23,257 nucleotides of DNA from Paulinella micropora (GCA_009731375.1 BJOX01000093.1:906309-929565); one strand, 5' to 3'; counted from the stretch's first letter, positions 1 to 9,555 are shown. Program-made: numbers and translations. Notes: generated from the letters alone by a model not told the origin.

Positions 1-7
1 AACAACA

Positions 8-80
<73 letters not shown>

Positions 81-183
81 CGACAACGACGACGACAACA
101 ACAACAACAACAACAACGACAACAACGACAACAACAACGACGACGACGACGACGACGACAACAACAACAACAACAACGACAAG

Positions 184-221
<38 letters not shown>

Positions 222-233
222 ACAACTAACAAC
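1..233. repeat. AAC/GAC trinucleotide array
   Basis: The window opens inside an imperfect trinucleotide array. Blocks of AAC alternate with blocks of GAC, so the array has a banded structure rather than random substitutions. It ends in a short degenerate tail before unique sequence. The left end is cut by the window. There is no sign of coding use. Confidence 0.95.
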
Positions 234-387
234 AAGTATAAATACTCACAAGAAGTTTCCATGCGTAAACAAACACAAAGTATATACAGGCATAATTATA
301 TAAATATGCAACTCAAAGCTCTTGCGCACATAAATACAAACCTATGTACACATGCATACATAAGCACAAACACATATGCACGCATAC

Positions 388-390
<3 letters not shown>

Positions 391-435
<45 letters not shown>
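391..435. repeat. CT dinucleotide array
   Basis: An uninterrupted run of about 22 CT units. It lies in roughly 150 bases of AT-rich unique sequence on the left and about 40 bases of unique sequence on the right, before the first duplicated anchor. Confidence 0.95.
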
Positions 436-436
<1 letters not shown>

Positions 437-476
437 GCAAGGAAATAAGAACAGACCTCTGCCTTAGATTTATCTG

Positions 477-532
477 TGCGTCTCAAGTTAGACAGCAGTA
501 CCTGTATACCAAGTAGAGAGATAGAAAGATAG

Positions 533-602
<70 letters not shown>

Positions 603-636
603 TTTCCGTGCGTCTCAAATTGGACAGCAGTACCTG
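477..636. repeat. Anchor A pair flanking a GATA array
   Basis: Two near-identical 28-base anchors (477-504 and 609-636) share the core GACAGCAGTACCTG and lie in the same orientation. Between them, at about 529-601, is a GATA array with one internal AAAT variant. The anchors differ at two positions near TCAARTTRGA. A direct duplication enclosing a tetranucleotide array is the pattern repeated throughout this window. Confidence 0.9.
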
Positions 637-678
637 AGCAACCATTAGTATAGATATACAACGTGTGTGATGAATGCG

Positions 679-733
679 TACCTATCTATTCTACCTACCT
701 ACCTACCTACCTACCTACCTGCTTATCCATCTA

Positions 734-764
<31 letters not shown>

Positions 765-807
765 ATCTGTCTATCTATCTACCTACCTACCTACCTACCT
801 ACCTACG

Positions 808-860
<53 letters not shown>

Positions 861-913
861 GTCTATCTGTCTATCTGTCTGTCTGTCTGTTTGTCTGTCT
901 ATCTGTCTATCTG

Positions 914-952
<39 letters not shown>

Positions 953-1118
953 GTCAATCTTTCTATCTTTCTATCTTTCTATCTTTTTATCTTTCTTTCT
1001 TTCTTTCTTTCTTTCTCTCCCTCTTTCTCTCTCGCTCTCTCTCTCTCTCCATATATATATATATATATCTATCTATCTATCTATCTATCTATCTACCTAC
1101 CTACCTACCTACCTACCC

Positions 1119-1162
<44 letters not shown>

Positions 1163-1200
1163 GTCTATCTATCTATCTAATCTATCTAATCTATCTACCT
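679..1200. repeat. Compound TATC/TACC/TGTC/TTTC tetranucleotide array
   Basis: The array shares a common YNTC-type frame whose variable base shifts in blocks: CTAC, then CTAT, CTAC again, CTAT, CTGT, CTAT, CTTT, a CT stretch near 1015-1050, a short AT run at about 1051-1067, then CTAT and CTAC again. The blocks look like successive spreading of point variants along one slipping array. Three overlapping open frames exist only because tetranucleotide repeats lack stops. Confidence 0.92.
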
Positions 1201-1240
1201 TACCGCTCTCATGCTGCTGACATCGGCTCCAAAGGCCCTT

Positions 1241-1294
<54 letters not shown>

Positions 1295-1312
1295 GATAGA
1301 TAGTTATCTATC

Positions 1313-1378
<66 letters not shown>

Positions 1379-1439
1379 AAGGGCCTTTGGAGCCGATGTC
1401 AGCAGCATGAGAGCGGTAAGGTAGATAGATTAGATAGAT

Positions 1440-1455
<16 letters not shown>
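1165..1455. repeat. Imperfect palindrome around anchor B
   Basis: The 43-base anchor at 1200-1242 and its reverse complement at about 1377-1419 face each other across TATC/GATA arms. The flanking pattern of two CTAAT interruptions on the left (about 1178-1190) is mirrored as ATTAG interruptions on the right (about 1429-1441). The centre holds a small palindrome with ATCGATAGAT at 1292 and ATCTATCGAT at 1306. The centre of the inner palindrome is offset about 6 bases from the centre of the outer arms, so the arms differ by a few repeat units. Confidence 0.85.
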
Positions 1456-1500
<45 letters not shown>

Positions 1501-1623
1501 GGATAGATAGATAGGGCCTTTGGAGCCGATGTCAGCAGCATGAGAGCGGTAAGATAGATAGATTATATAGATTATATAGATAGATACTATCTATCTATCG
1601 ATCTATCTATCTATCTATCTACC

Positions 1624-1675
<52 letters not shown>

Positions 1676-1705
1676 CAGACATAGACAGACAGACAGACAG
1701 ACAGG

Positions 1706-1742
<37 letters not shown>

Positions 1743-1800
1743 TTAATCCATCTATCTTACCGCTCTCATGCTGCTGACATCGGCTCCAAAGGCCCTTTGG

Positions 1801-1849
<49 letters not shown>

Positions 1850-1904
1850 ATCTATCTATCTTACCGCTCTCATGCTACTGACATCGGCTCCAAAAGCCCT
1901 TTGG

Positions 1905-1950
<46 letters not shown>

Positions 1951-1958
1951 TTATCTAT

Positions 1959-1993
<35 letters not shown>

Positions 1994-2002
1994 CTATCTA
2001 TG

Positions 2003-2040
<38 letters not shown>

Positions 2041-2112
2041 ATCTATCTCATCTATCTAATCTATCTATCTTACCGCTCGCATGCTACTGACATCGGCTCC
2101 AAACGCCCTTTG
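1200..2112. repeat. Anchor B array: six copies with TATC/GATA blocks
   Basis: The anchor (core GCTCTCATGCTGCTGACATC, then GGCTCCAAAGGCCCTTT) occurs in plus orientation at about 1200, 1759, 1860 and 2069, and in minus orientation at about 1377 and 1515. The adjoining tetranucleotide always flips with it: TATC with plus copies, GATA with minus copies. Strand switches fall near 1307, 1588, 1623 and 1706. A short TATC piece (1588-1620) and a GATA/GACA piece (1625-1704) carry no anchor. The copies at 1860 and 2069 share GCTACTGACATC instead of GCTGCTGACATC, so they are likely sisters. Confidence 0.92.
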
Positions 2113-2145
2113 GATACAGGGAATGAGCATGTCGATCAGCTACGC

Positions 2146-2197
2146 AAAAGAAGAAGAAGAAGAAGAAGAAGAAGAAGAAGAAGAAGAAGAAGAAGAA

Positions 2198-2229
<32 letters not shown>

Positions 2230-2362
2230 AGAGGAAGAAGAAGAGGAAGAGGAAGAGGAAGAAGAAGAAAAAGAAGAAGAAGAAGAAGAAGAAGAAGAAG
2301 AAGAAGAAGAAGAAGAGGAGGAGGAGGAGGAGGAGGAGGAGGAAGAAGAAGAAGAAGAGGAA

Positions 2363-2397
<35 letters not shown>

Positions 2398-2528
2398 AGA
2401 AGACGAAGAAGAAGAAGAAGAAGAAGAAGAAGAAGAAGAAGAAGAAGAAGAAGAAGAAGAAGAAGAAGAAGAAGAAGAAGAAGAAGAAGAAGAAGAAGAA
2501 GAAGAAGAACAACAACAAGAAGAAGAAG
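2146..2528. repeat. Long GAA purine array with GGA variants
   Basis: About 380 bases with only purines on the plus strand, apart from one C near 2404 and the AAC units near the right end. It is mostly GAA, with a GGA block at about 2316-2342 and mixed GAAGAG hexamer stretches on either side. It starts directly after the last anchor B copy and its tail (GGATACAGGGAATGAGC). The poly-Glu, poly-Arg and poly-Lys frames, and poly-Leu, poly-Phe and poly-Ser on the other strand, are products of the repeat and not genes. Confidence 0.95.
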
Positions 2529-2599
2529 GAAAATGAGATTGAGGCACTGTTGGGTCTGAGGGAGATCAAGTGCTTGGAAAGGAGGTTGAGGTGCTGAGG

Positions 2600-3086
2600 G
2601 ATGCATGGATGGATGGATGGATGGATGCATGGATGGTTGGATGGATGGATGGATGGAGGGAAGGGAAGGGATGGGATGGGATGGGATGGAATGGAATGGA
2701 ACGAATTAATGAATGATGAACGATGAACTGATGAATTGATGAATGAATGAATGAATGAATGAATGAATGAATGAATGAATGAATGAATGAATGAATGCAT
2801 GAATGGAATGCATGAATGCATGAATGAATGAATGAATGAATGAATGAATGAATGAATGAATGAATGAATGAATCAATGAATGAATGAATGAATGAATGAA
2901 TGAATGAATAAATGAACAAACGAACGAACGAACGACCGAACGAACAAACGAACGATCAAATGAAAGAATGAAAGAATGAATGAATGAATGAATTGAATGA
3001 ATGAATGAATGAATGAATGAATGAATGAAGGAGGGAAGGAAGGAAGGAAGGAAGGAAGGAAGGAAGGAATGAATGAATGAATGAAA
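2600..3086. repeat. GATG / GGGAT / AATG / AACG / GGAA compound array
   Basis: A series of related purine-rich tetranucleotides and pentanucleotides: GATG, then GGGAT/GGAAT, then a long AATG run with scattered GCATGAATG variants, a CGAA block at about 2916-2956, AATG again, a GGAA block at about 3029-3068, then AATG. The sequential motif change again suggests drift of one array. Frames rich in His-Ser-Phe-Ile on the minus strand are translations of CATT repeats. Confidence 0.92.
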
Positions 3087-4156
3087 ACGTGCACATGTAT
3101 GCATAGGGTGGACTTGTGTTATTCATTATGAGAGGGGTGGCACCTGCTCTCTTGCAGCATCGATGGTGCCTGGCAGCTTAGATTCAGACATATTCGAGGA
3201 CAAATTGTATCCTTTCAGGGGAACAAGCCTGGATGTACATCCACATGCATAAATACTTGCTTAAATCCATGTGCTGTGAGCGTGAGAAATACTGTGGGAG
3301 CTGTGTGTCTGCAGGCAACAGAGAAAAAAGTGTCAGCTGTCAGTTCTCTTCCTATTTCTTCTCTCTTCTTCGCATTATCTGTGACATATCAGTGTCCTAG
3401 TTGGTAGGGTTTGATGGTAATATGGCATTTTGCTTCCTCGGTACTTTCCTCTTTCGATATTCTCGTCCTTTGCTCATCTGAGAGGTCTCTGACGACAGAA
3501 TTTCCGCAGAAATTGTTTTACAGACAAATGCCGTTATACTTGTCACGGACTGCCAATTTCATTGCCAACTCGATGCATCCCGCAAACCTATCAGAAATCT
3601 TTCCTCCATCCTTCACGACAGCCAGCCTGCGCTCCTGTTTGTTTTTACTTGACATGCTTTCAAACATGTTAGAACTAGAATAAGTCAGAAGCTCATACTG
3701 AATTCTCGCCCATAAACATAACAATAAGCAATGTCACATTTGCAGTATTGCGATCAATCACTCGAGATTGGATTGACTTGCAACTTTTTTTTATTTGCTA
3801 CCAAGCTCAATAGAATTCTACCATATTGTGTTTGACTTCTTCTTGGTGCACAAATGAACTGTTTCTCAATGGAAACCTGCCAAAAACTAACTACTCTCTT
3901 CAATAGAGAGGTTCTTAGTTTCTTAGGCAACCACACACCAGCCTGTTGTACGAAATGAAATTAGAGGGGGTTGATTCATTCTCATTAGTGTTTTATGCAA
4001 AAGCTTTTAACTACAGAATTTAGAATTTTGTCTTCAGACTCATCAATTGCTCTAGTCCCTTCCTCAGCACAAGTTGCACAACACATACAAGCCAACCATA
4101 CACATACACATACATACATATACATGCACATGCATACGTACTGATTCACACAATTC

Positions 4157-4162
<6 letters not shown>
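3087..4162. other. Non-repetitive stretch, no gene recognised
   Basis: About 1.07 kb of complex AT-leaning sequence, the longest such block in the window. The best minus-strand open frame (3518-3724, 68 codons) contains a mixed, protein-like composition around SMSSKNKQERRLAVV and FAGCIELAMKLAVR. It has no motif I can place, ends in a stop, and lacks convincing neighbours. A plus-strand frame overlaps it at 3411-3683. I see no splice pattern that joins it to anything. It could be host intergenic DNA or an eroded transposon. Confidence 0.6.
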
Positions 4163-4199
<37 letters not shown>

Positions 4200-4222
4200 A
4201 TCTATCTATCTATCTCTCTCTC

Positions 4223-4258
<36 letters not shown>

Positions 4259-4291
4259 TCTCTCTCTCTCTCTATATGTGTGTGAGTGAGT

Positions 4292-4338
<47 letters not shown>

Positions 4339-4586
4339 TTGTGTGTGTGTGGGTGTGTGTGTAGGTGTATGTGTGTATATGTGTGTGTCGTGTCTCGCTC
4401 TCTCTCTCTTTCTCTCTCTCTCTCTTCTCTCTCTCTCTCCTCTCTCTCTCTCTCCTCTCTATCTCTCTCCTCTCTCTCCTCTCTCTCGCTCTCTTCTCTC
4501 TCTCTCTCTCTCGCTCTCTCTTCTCTCTCTCTCTCTCTCACTCACTCACTCACACACTCTCTCTCTCTCTCATCTCTCTCATCTCT

Positions 4587-4629
<43 letters not shown>

Positions 4630-4716
4630 TTTTCTCTCTCTTTCTCTCTCTTTCTCTCTCTCTCTCTCACACACACTCTCTCTCTCTCTCTCTCGCTCAT
4701 GTGTGTGAGTGAGTGA

Positions 4717-4775
<59 letters not shown>

Positions 4776-4834
4776 GTGTGTGTGTAGGTGTATGTGTGTA
4801 TATGTGTGTCGTGTGTGTGTGTGTGTCTCTCTCA

Positions 4835-4883
<49 letters not shown>

Positions 4884-4983
4884 CACTCTCTCTCTCCTCT
4901 CTCTCCTCTCTCTCGCTCTCTTCTCTCTCTCTCTCTCTCTCTCACTCTCTCACTCTCTCTCTCTCTCTCTCGCATCTCTCTCA

Positions 4984-5017
<34 letters not shown>

Positions 5018-5034
5018 CTTCTCTCTTCTCTCTC

Positions 5035-5069
<35 letters not shown>

Positions 5070-5078
5070 TCTCTCTCT
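4163..5078. repeat. CT/AC/GT/GA higher-order repeat, period 423
   Basis: Two composite units are seen. Each has a CT tract, then TGTGAGTGAG (4281 and 4704), a GT tract, a GA tract, GTAGGTGTATGTGTG (4361 and 4784), a TGTCGTG junction and another CT tract. The landmark spacing is 423 bases for both landmarks, so the unit was duplicated as a block after the inner microsatellites had formed. CT-AC followed by GT-GA in the same strand makes each unit self-complementary and able to fold. Confidence 0.88.
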
Positions 5079-5137
5079 ATCTATCTATCCTATCTATCTA
5101 TCTATCTATCTATCTATCTCTATCTATCTATCTATCT

Positions 5138-5213
<76 letters not shown>

Positions 5214-5355
5214 TCTATCTATATTATCTATCTATCTATCTTTCTATCTATCTTATCTATCTATCTATCCTATCTATCTATCCTATCTATCTATCCTATC
5301 TATCCATTTTATCTATCCTACCTATCTATCTATCCTACCTATCTATCTATCCTAC

Positions 5356-5394
<39 letters not shown>

Positions 5395-5474
5395 CCTATC
5401 TATCTATCTATCCATCTATCCATCTATCCATCTATCTATCTATCTATCTATCTATCCATCTGTCCATCTATCTA
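5079..5474. repeat. TATC/CCTA tetranucleotide array
   Basis: CTAT units with interspersed CTGT (about 5175-5194), CCTAT register shifts (about 5268-5352), CTAC and CCAT units. Repeated CCTATCTATCTAT phase slips form a 13-base superperiod in part of it. It joins the preceding CT/AC tract without unique sequence between. Confidence 0.9.
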
Positions 5475-5510
5475 CAGAGGGGTTGAGACACGATGGCCCA
5501 ACCCGAGCAA

Positions 5511-5594
5511 CCGCCTGAGCCCTGGCTGTTGCGTTGTTGTGGTATCTACCTATCTAAGGACAAACGAAGAATTTCGGCCACCTCAAATTTTGGG

Positions 5595-5628
<34 letters not shown>

Positions 5629-5924
5629 CTGTGGTGAAAAGACTAGGGAAGAATTCCGGCCACCCAAAATTTTGTGCAAAACAACGTATTCTGCGGTGAA
5701 AAATCACTCCCCGGAATTTTTTACTCGTCCTTACTTTCCTATCTACCCTATCTACCTCACCTACCTATCTACCTCACCTACCTATCTACCTATCTATCTT
5801 GCCGCCTGAGCCTTGGCTGTTGCGCTGCTGGTGGTATCTATCTATCTATCTATCTATCTATCTACTTTCCTATCTACCTATCTACCTCTACCTATCTACC
5901 TTGCCGTCTGAGCCACGGCTGCTG

Positions 5925-5935
<11 letters not shown>
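5511..5935. repeat. Anchor C copies 1-3 (TATC/TACC type)
   Basis: Three copies of an anchor with the core CCGCCTGAGCC...TGGCTGTTGCG and a TGTGGTATCT-like end: about 5511, 5802 and 5903 (the last shorter and variant, GCCGTCTGAGCCACGGCTGC). Each runs directly into TACC/TATC arrays. The first is preceded by GGGGTTGAGACACGATGGCC, which is not repeated. The inverted-repeat element at 5555-5733 sits just after copy 1. Confidence 0.8.
5555..5733. mobile_element. MITE-like element, family 1, copy 1
   Basis: The ends are inverted: TAAGGACAAACGAAGAATTT on the left pairs with TTTTTTACTCGTCCTTA on the right. The outermost TA at both ends could be the target duplication typical of Tc1/mariner-type elements (inference). 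The 179 bases hold no coding sequence. Internal landmarks CGTATTCTGCGGTGAAAAAT and ACCTCAAATTTTGG recur in inverted orientation at 22701-22827. A 29-base A run at 5595-5623 stands where the other copy has only seven, so a mononucleotide array has grown inside the element. Confidence 0.82.
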
Positions 5936-5961
<26 letters not shown>

Positions 5962-6018
5962 AGTGAACACCTAAGAAACATAGATAGATATAGATAGATA
6001 GGTGGTCTCCCTATCTAA

Positions 6019-6137
6019 ATGTCTGCCTTACCTACCTGCCTATCTATCTACCTCCTATCTAACTATCTACATATCTACCTTACCTGCCTACCTGTTCTAC
6101 CTAACATCTGCTATCTACCTTCCACTTTCCTGTGCGA

Positions 6138-6140
<3 letters not shown>
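6019..6140. repeat. Degenerate TACC/TATC sequence
   Basis: CTACC and CTATC units with many substitutions, less regular than the neighbouring arrays. It ends in CACTTTCCTGTGCGAGCC just before the AT array. It looks like an older, decaying tetranucleotide tract. Confidence 0.7.
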
Positions 6141-6190
<50 letters not shown>

Positions 6191-6715
6191 CCTACCATAG
6201 TTGCTCCGCTGTTGTGGTCTTTGTATGTATGTGTGTGCATGTATCTATATATATATATAAATATATATAAATATATATATATATATATAATTTATATGTA
6301 TTATATAAATATATATATATATATGTACCGCTGTTGTGGTCTTTGTGTGTATGTGTGTGCATGTATATATATATATATATATACATACATATATATATAT
6401 ACATATATATATATCGCCTGCCATCGCTGCTCCGCTGTTGTGGTCTTTGTGTGTATGTGTGTGCATGTATATGTATATATATATTTATATTTATATTTAT
6501 ATTTATATTTATATTTATATTTATATATATACTATATATATCTATATATGCATATATATAATATAATATATAATATATATATATATATATTTTCATATAT
6601 ATATAAATATCGCCTGCCATGGTTGCTCCGCTGTTGTGGTCTTTGTGTGTTTTTGTATATGTGTTATATATATGTATATGTGTATATGTATGTTTGTGTG
6701 TGTATGTGTATGTCT
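6141..6715. repeat. AT arrays with anchor C-like copies 4-7
   Basis: AT arrays are separated by an anchor (TCGCCTGCCAT..TTGCTCCGCTGTTGTGGTCTTTG followed by a TGTGTATG stretch) at about 6189, 6328 (left part missing), 6415 and 6611. The core CGCCTG..., TTGC..CGCTGTTGTGGT resembles the anchor C copies at 5511-5935, so I infer one family that changed its partner repeat from TATC to TA. A TATATT hexamer run lies at about 6480-6525, and some blocks contain ATAA interruptions. Confidence 0.85.
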
Positions 6716-6738
6716 TATTGCAGTATGTTTGCAATTTA

Positions 6739-6873
6739 CTAAGGCCGCATTCTACACCACCCAGATTTCCCCTTTCTGGGTCGATTTCCGGGGTTTGCTT
6801 CCTTGAAAAGCCTGGCCTGTGGTGCCACTTGACCCAGAAATGGACCCAGCAACCGGGAAATCCGTGCGGTGGT
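6739..6873. mobile_element. MITE-like element, family 2, copy 1 (3' end eroded)
   Basis: It starts with TAAGGCCGCATTCTACACCA and shares internal segments AAAAGCCTGGCCTGTGGTGC and GGGTTTGCTTCC-like sequence with 11431-11610. The right side has ACCGGGAAATCC, which matches the inner part of the other copy's right inverted repeat, but the terminal TGTAGAACGG is missing. It runs straight into anchor D. There is no coding capacity. Confidence 0.75.
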
Positions 6874-6880
6874 CCTTCCT

Positions 6881-7202
6881 TACTTGGTTGTGGTGGATGT
6901 GAGGTGTGAAGACAGGAGAGGCCCCCTCATATCAAGCAGACATATACTTACCTACTTCCTTCCTTCCTTCCTTCCTTCCTTCCTTCCCTCCTTCCTTCCT
7001 CCCTTCCTTCCTTACTTGGTTGTGGTGGATGTGAGGTATGAAGACAGGAGAGGCCGTCTCTTACATCAAACAGACATATACTTCCTTCCTTCCTTCCTTC
7101 CTTCCTTCCTTCCTTCCTCCTTCCTTACTTGGTTGTGGTGGATGTGAGGTGTGAAGACAGGAGAGGCCGCCTCTTATATCAAACAGACATATACTTACTT
7201 GG
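6881..7202. repeat. Anchor D tandem repeat, three copies with TTCC arrays
   Basis: The unit TACTTGGTTGTGGTGGATGT GAGG..GAAGACAGGAGAGGCC..CAGACATATACTT begins at 6881, 7013 and 7126. The first two units are followed by TTCC arrays of different lengths, the third by unique sequence after TACTTACTTGGTGAAC. Unit spacing is 132 and 113 bases; the difference is mostly TTCC copy number. Copies differ by a few substitutions (CCCCCTC, CGTCTC, CGCCTC). Confidence 0.92.
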
Positions 7203-7253
7203 TGAACACATGCCCAAGTTACTGTGCTGAATGTATGTCTATCCTATGTATGC

Positions 7254-7345
7254 AAGCATATGTCGATATGTCATGCATGCATTTGTGTGTATGCATTTTT
7301 CCAATGCAAACACATCTAGATATGTCATGCATGATGCATTTAGTA
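7254..7345. repeat. Short direct duplication containing ATATGTCATGCATG
   Basis: ATGTCGATATGTCATGCATG near 7260 and TCTAGATATGTCATGCATGA near 7315 are related and each is followed by CATTT. Between them, TGTGTGTATGCATTTTTCCA (about 7282) foreshadows TGTGTGTATGCGTTTTCCAA at 7441. The region is a mosaic of partly overlapping duplications. Confidence 0.65.
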
Positions 7346-7440
7346 GTAGTTAGTAGTAGTTAGTAGTAGTTAGGAGAGGCAGTAGGCAGTAGGTAGTAGG
7401 TAGTAGGCAGTAGTTAGTAGGTAGTAGGTAGTAGGTAGTA
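7341..7440. repeat. TAGTAGTAGT / GTAGGTAGTAG minisatellite
   Basis: Three 10-base units (TAGTAGTAGT) are followed by a spacer GAGAGG, then mixed 7- to 10-base units built from GTAG and GCAG. It is not a pure trinucleotide array; the period varies between 7 and 10. Confidence 0.85.
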
Positions 7441-7450
7441 TGTGTGTATG

Positions 7451-7712
7451 CGTTTTCCAACCCCGGTGTTGCAGTGTGTGTTTACACTGTGTAGTGAAGT
7501 TTTATGTGTATTTAGTAGCCTATATGTATGCAGCATACATACATACATGCATACATACATGCATACATACATACATACATACATTCATACATACATACAT
7601 ACATACATGTATACATACATACATACATGCATGCATACATACATAACATGTATGTTTCTTTGGTTTCTAGCCCCGGTCTTGCAGTGTATTTGCAATGCAC
7701 CGTGCTGTGATA
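7451..7712. repeat. Anchor Q pair around a CATA array
   Basis: TTTTCCAACCCCGGTGTTGC AGTGTGTGTTTACACTGTG (about 7453) and TTTCTAGCCCCGGTCTTGCA GTGTATTTGCAATGCACCG (about 7664) are diverged copies. Between them, at about 7533-7645, lies a CATA array with CATG variants. The second copy leads directly into the first anchor E unit. Confidence 0.75.
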
Positions 7713-7739
7713 CCTTACTCTGCTGCTTTGGTATATTCC

Positions 7740-7826
<87 letters not shown>

Positions 7827-7863
7827 ACACACACACACACCTTACTATGCTGCTTTGGTGCAT

Positions 7864-7937
<74 letters not shown>

Positions 7938-8145
7938 CACACACACACGCCTTACTATGCTGCTTTGGTACATTCCCTCTCTCGCTCTTTCTCTCTCTCT
8001 CTCTNNNNNNNNNNNNNNNNNNNNNNNNNNNNNNNNNNNNNNNNNNNNNNNNNNNNNNNNNNNNNNNNNNNNNNNNNNNNNNNNNNNNNNNNNNNNNNNN
8101 NNNNNNNNNNNNNNNNNNNNNNNNNNNNNNNNNNNNNNNNNNNNN

Positions 8146-8235
<90 letters not shown>

Positions 8236-8259
8236 CTTACTCTGCTGCTTTGGTACCTC

Positions 8260-8314
<55 letters not shown>

Positions 8315-8353
8315 CTATCTCTCTATCTCTCTCTCTCTCACTCTCTCTCTCTC

Positions 8354-8391
<38 letters not shown>

Positions 8392-8459
8392 CACACACAC
8401 ACACACACACACACTCAATGCACCGTGCTGTGATATCTTACTCTGCTGCTTTGGTACAT

Positions 8460-8522
<63 letters not shown>

Positions 8523-8545
8523 CTCTCTCTCTCTCTCTCTCTCTC
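7695..8545. repeat. Anchor E array: five copies with CT and AC tracts
   Basis: The anchor CTTACTCTGCTGCTTTGGTA CATTCCC begins at about 7714, 7841, 7951, 8236 and 8437. Each is followed by a long CT array and then (in the first four) an AC array before the next anchor. The first and fifth have the extra lead CAATGCACCGTGCTGTGATA, which marks them as the most complete. The 8236 copy has lost the CATTCCC end and carries CTGT and CTAT units instead. A gap lies between copies 3 and 4. Confidence 0.9.
8005..8145. other. Assembly gap of 141 N
   Basis: The run of N lies inside a CT array and is flanked by CT on both sides. True length and possible further anchor E copies inside cannot be judged. Confidence 0.99.
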
Positions 8546-8588
8546 CAAAGTGTGCCGCAACAGGAACAGCTCGGACAAATAATAAAAA

Positions 8589-8694
8589 TCAACAACAACA
8601 ACAACAACAATAACAACAACAACAGCAACAGCAACATCATCATCATCATCAGCATCATCATCATCAACAACAACAACAACAACAACAACAAAGC
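8589..8694. repeat. AAC / CATCAT trinucleotide array
   Basis: AAC units with AAT and CAGCAA variants, then an ATC block (about 8634-8664), then AAC again. The symmetrical AAC-ATC-AAC order suggests a block conversion inside one array. It lies between the last anchor E array and the first anchor F. Confidence 0.9.
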
Positions 8695-8784
8695 AATCTT
8701 TCCCATACCCTTCCCTTGGGCTGTCTCACCACTCTACAGTGCCGCGACAAGCAATCTTTTCATTATCCTTGCCTACCTACCTAC

Positions 8785-8825
<41 letters not shown>

Positions 8826-8841
8826 CTACCTATCTACCTGC

Positions 8842-8886
<45 letters not shown>

Positions 8887-8952
8887 CATAGGCTGTCTCA
8901 CCACTCTACAAGTCGCGACAAAGCAATCTTTCCATTATCCTTGCCTACCTAC

Positions 8953-8991
<39 letters not shown>

Positions 8992-9015
8992 CCTACCTAC
9001 CTGCCTACCTACCTG

Positions 9016-9065
<50 letters not shown>

Positions 9066-9132
9066 CATAGGCTGTCTCACCACTCTACAGTGTCGCGACA
9101 AAGCAATCTTTCCATTATCCTTGCCTACCTAC

Positions 9133-9173
<41 letters not shown>

Positions 9174-9174
9174 C

Positions 9175-9219
<45 letters not shown>

Positions 9220-9232
9220 CCTGCCTACCTAC

Positions 9233-9263
<31 letters not shown>

Positions 9264-9264
9264 C

Positions 9265-9298
<34 letters not shown>

Positions 9299-9320
9299 CT
9301 TCTTCCTTATCCTCCCACTC

Positions 9321-9490
9321 TCCATTCCTAGATTGCCTTTTTCTTCAACGTCCTTCCTCCTCTTCTTTTTCCAGAACACAGTCTACCCGTGATTCCCATC
9401 CCGGACACATGCACAGTACACAAATTATTGTTTGATGTGAAACTGCGTTCCTTTGCAAGGACTACATTCCTTTGCGACATCTCATCTATC
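9321..9490 (+). repeat. Dispersed duplicate G, copy 1
   Basis: A complex segment of about 170 bases that recurs at 18443-18612 with a constant offset of 9122 and no difference I can find by eye. It starts TCCATTCCTAGATTGCC, includes a pyrimidine tract ending TTCTTTTTCCAG (9363-9374) that resembles a 3' splice site, and ends GGACTACATTCCTTTGCGAC. Both copies are preceded by a TATC array. Two frames are open through parts of it, with no recognisable domain. Its tail recurs at 13061. Retroposon, segmental duplication or exon-like remnant are all possible. Confidence 0.88.
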
Positions 9491-9550
9491 TATCTATTCA
9501 TAGGCTGTCTCACCATTCTACAGTGTCGACAAAGCAATCTTTCCAATCTC

Positions 9551-9555
<5 letters not shown>

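Noticed and set aside
663-1299. Overlapping open frames of up to 210 codons rich in Leu-Ser-Ile-Tyr
   Set aside because: Translation of TATC/TACC/TGTC repeats, which lack stops in all three frames. The same applies to frames at 4717-5637, 8716-9435, 19504-19725 and 22146-22373.
2720-2740. CTGATGA resembling a hammerhead ribozyme core
   Set aside because: It occurs inside the AATG/GATG array, and neither the flanking stems nor the opposing GAAA segment are present.
2081-2821. Poly-Glu, poly-Arg, poly-Phe, poly-Leu and poly-Ser frames
   Set aside because: Products of the GAA/TTC array in every frame and on both strands. Frames at 14257-15246 and 20323-20864 have the same cause.
6002-6742. 246-codon Tyr-Ile-Cys-Val rich frame
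   Set aside because: Arises from AT and GT arrays and the anchor C series; the anchors repeat at the DNA level without keeping one frame.
7442-9070. 542-codon open frame
   Set aside because: It crosses a gap of N and consists of CT, AC, AAC and TATC repeats. No complex domain is present.
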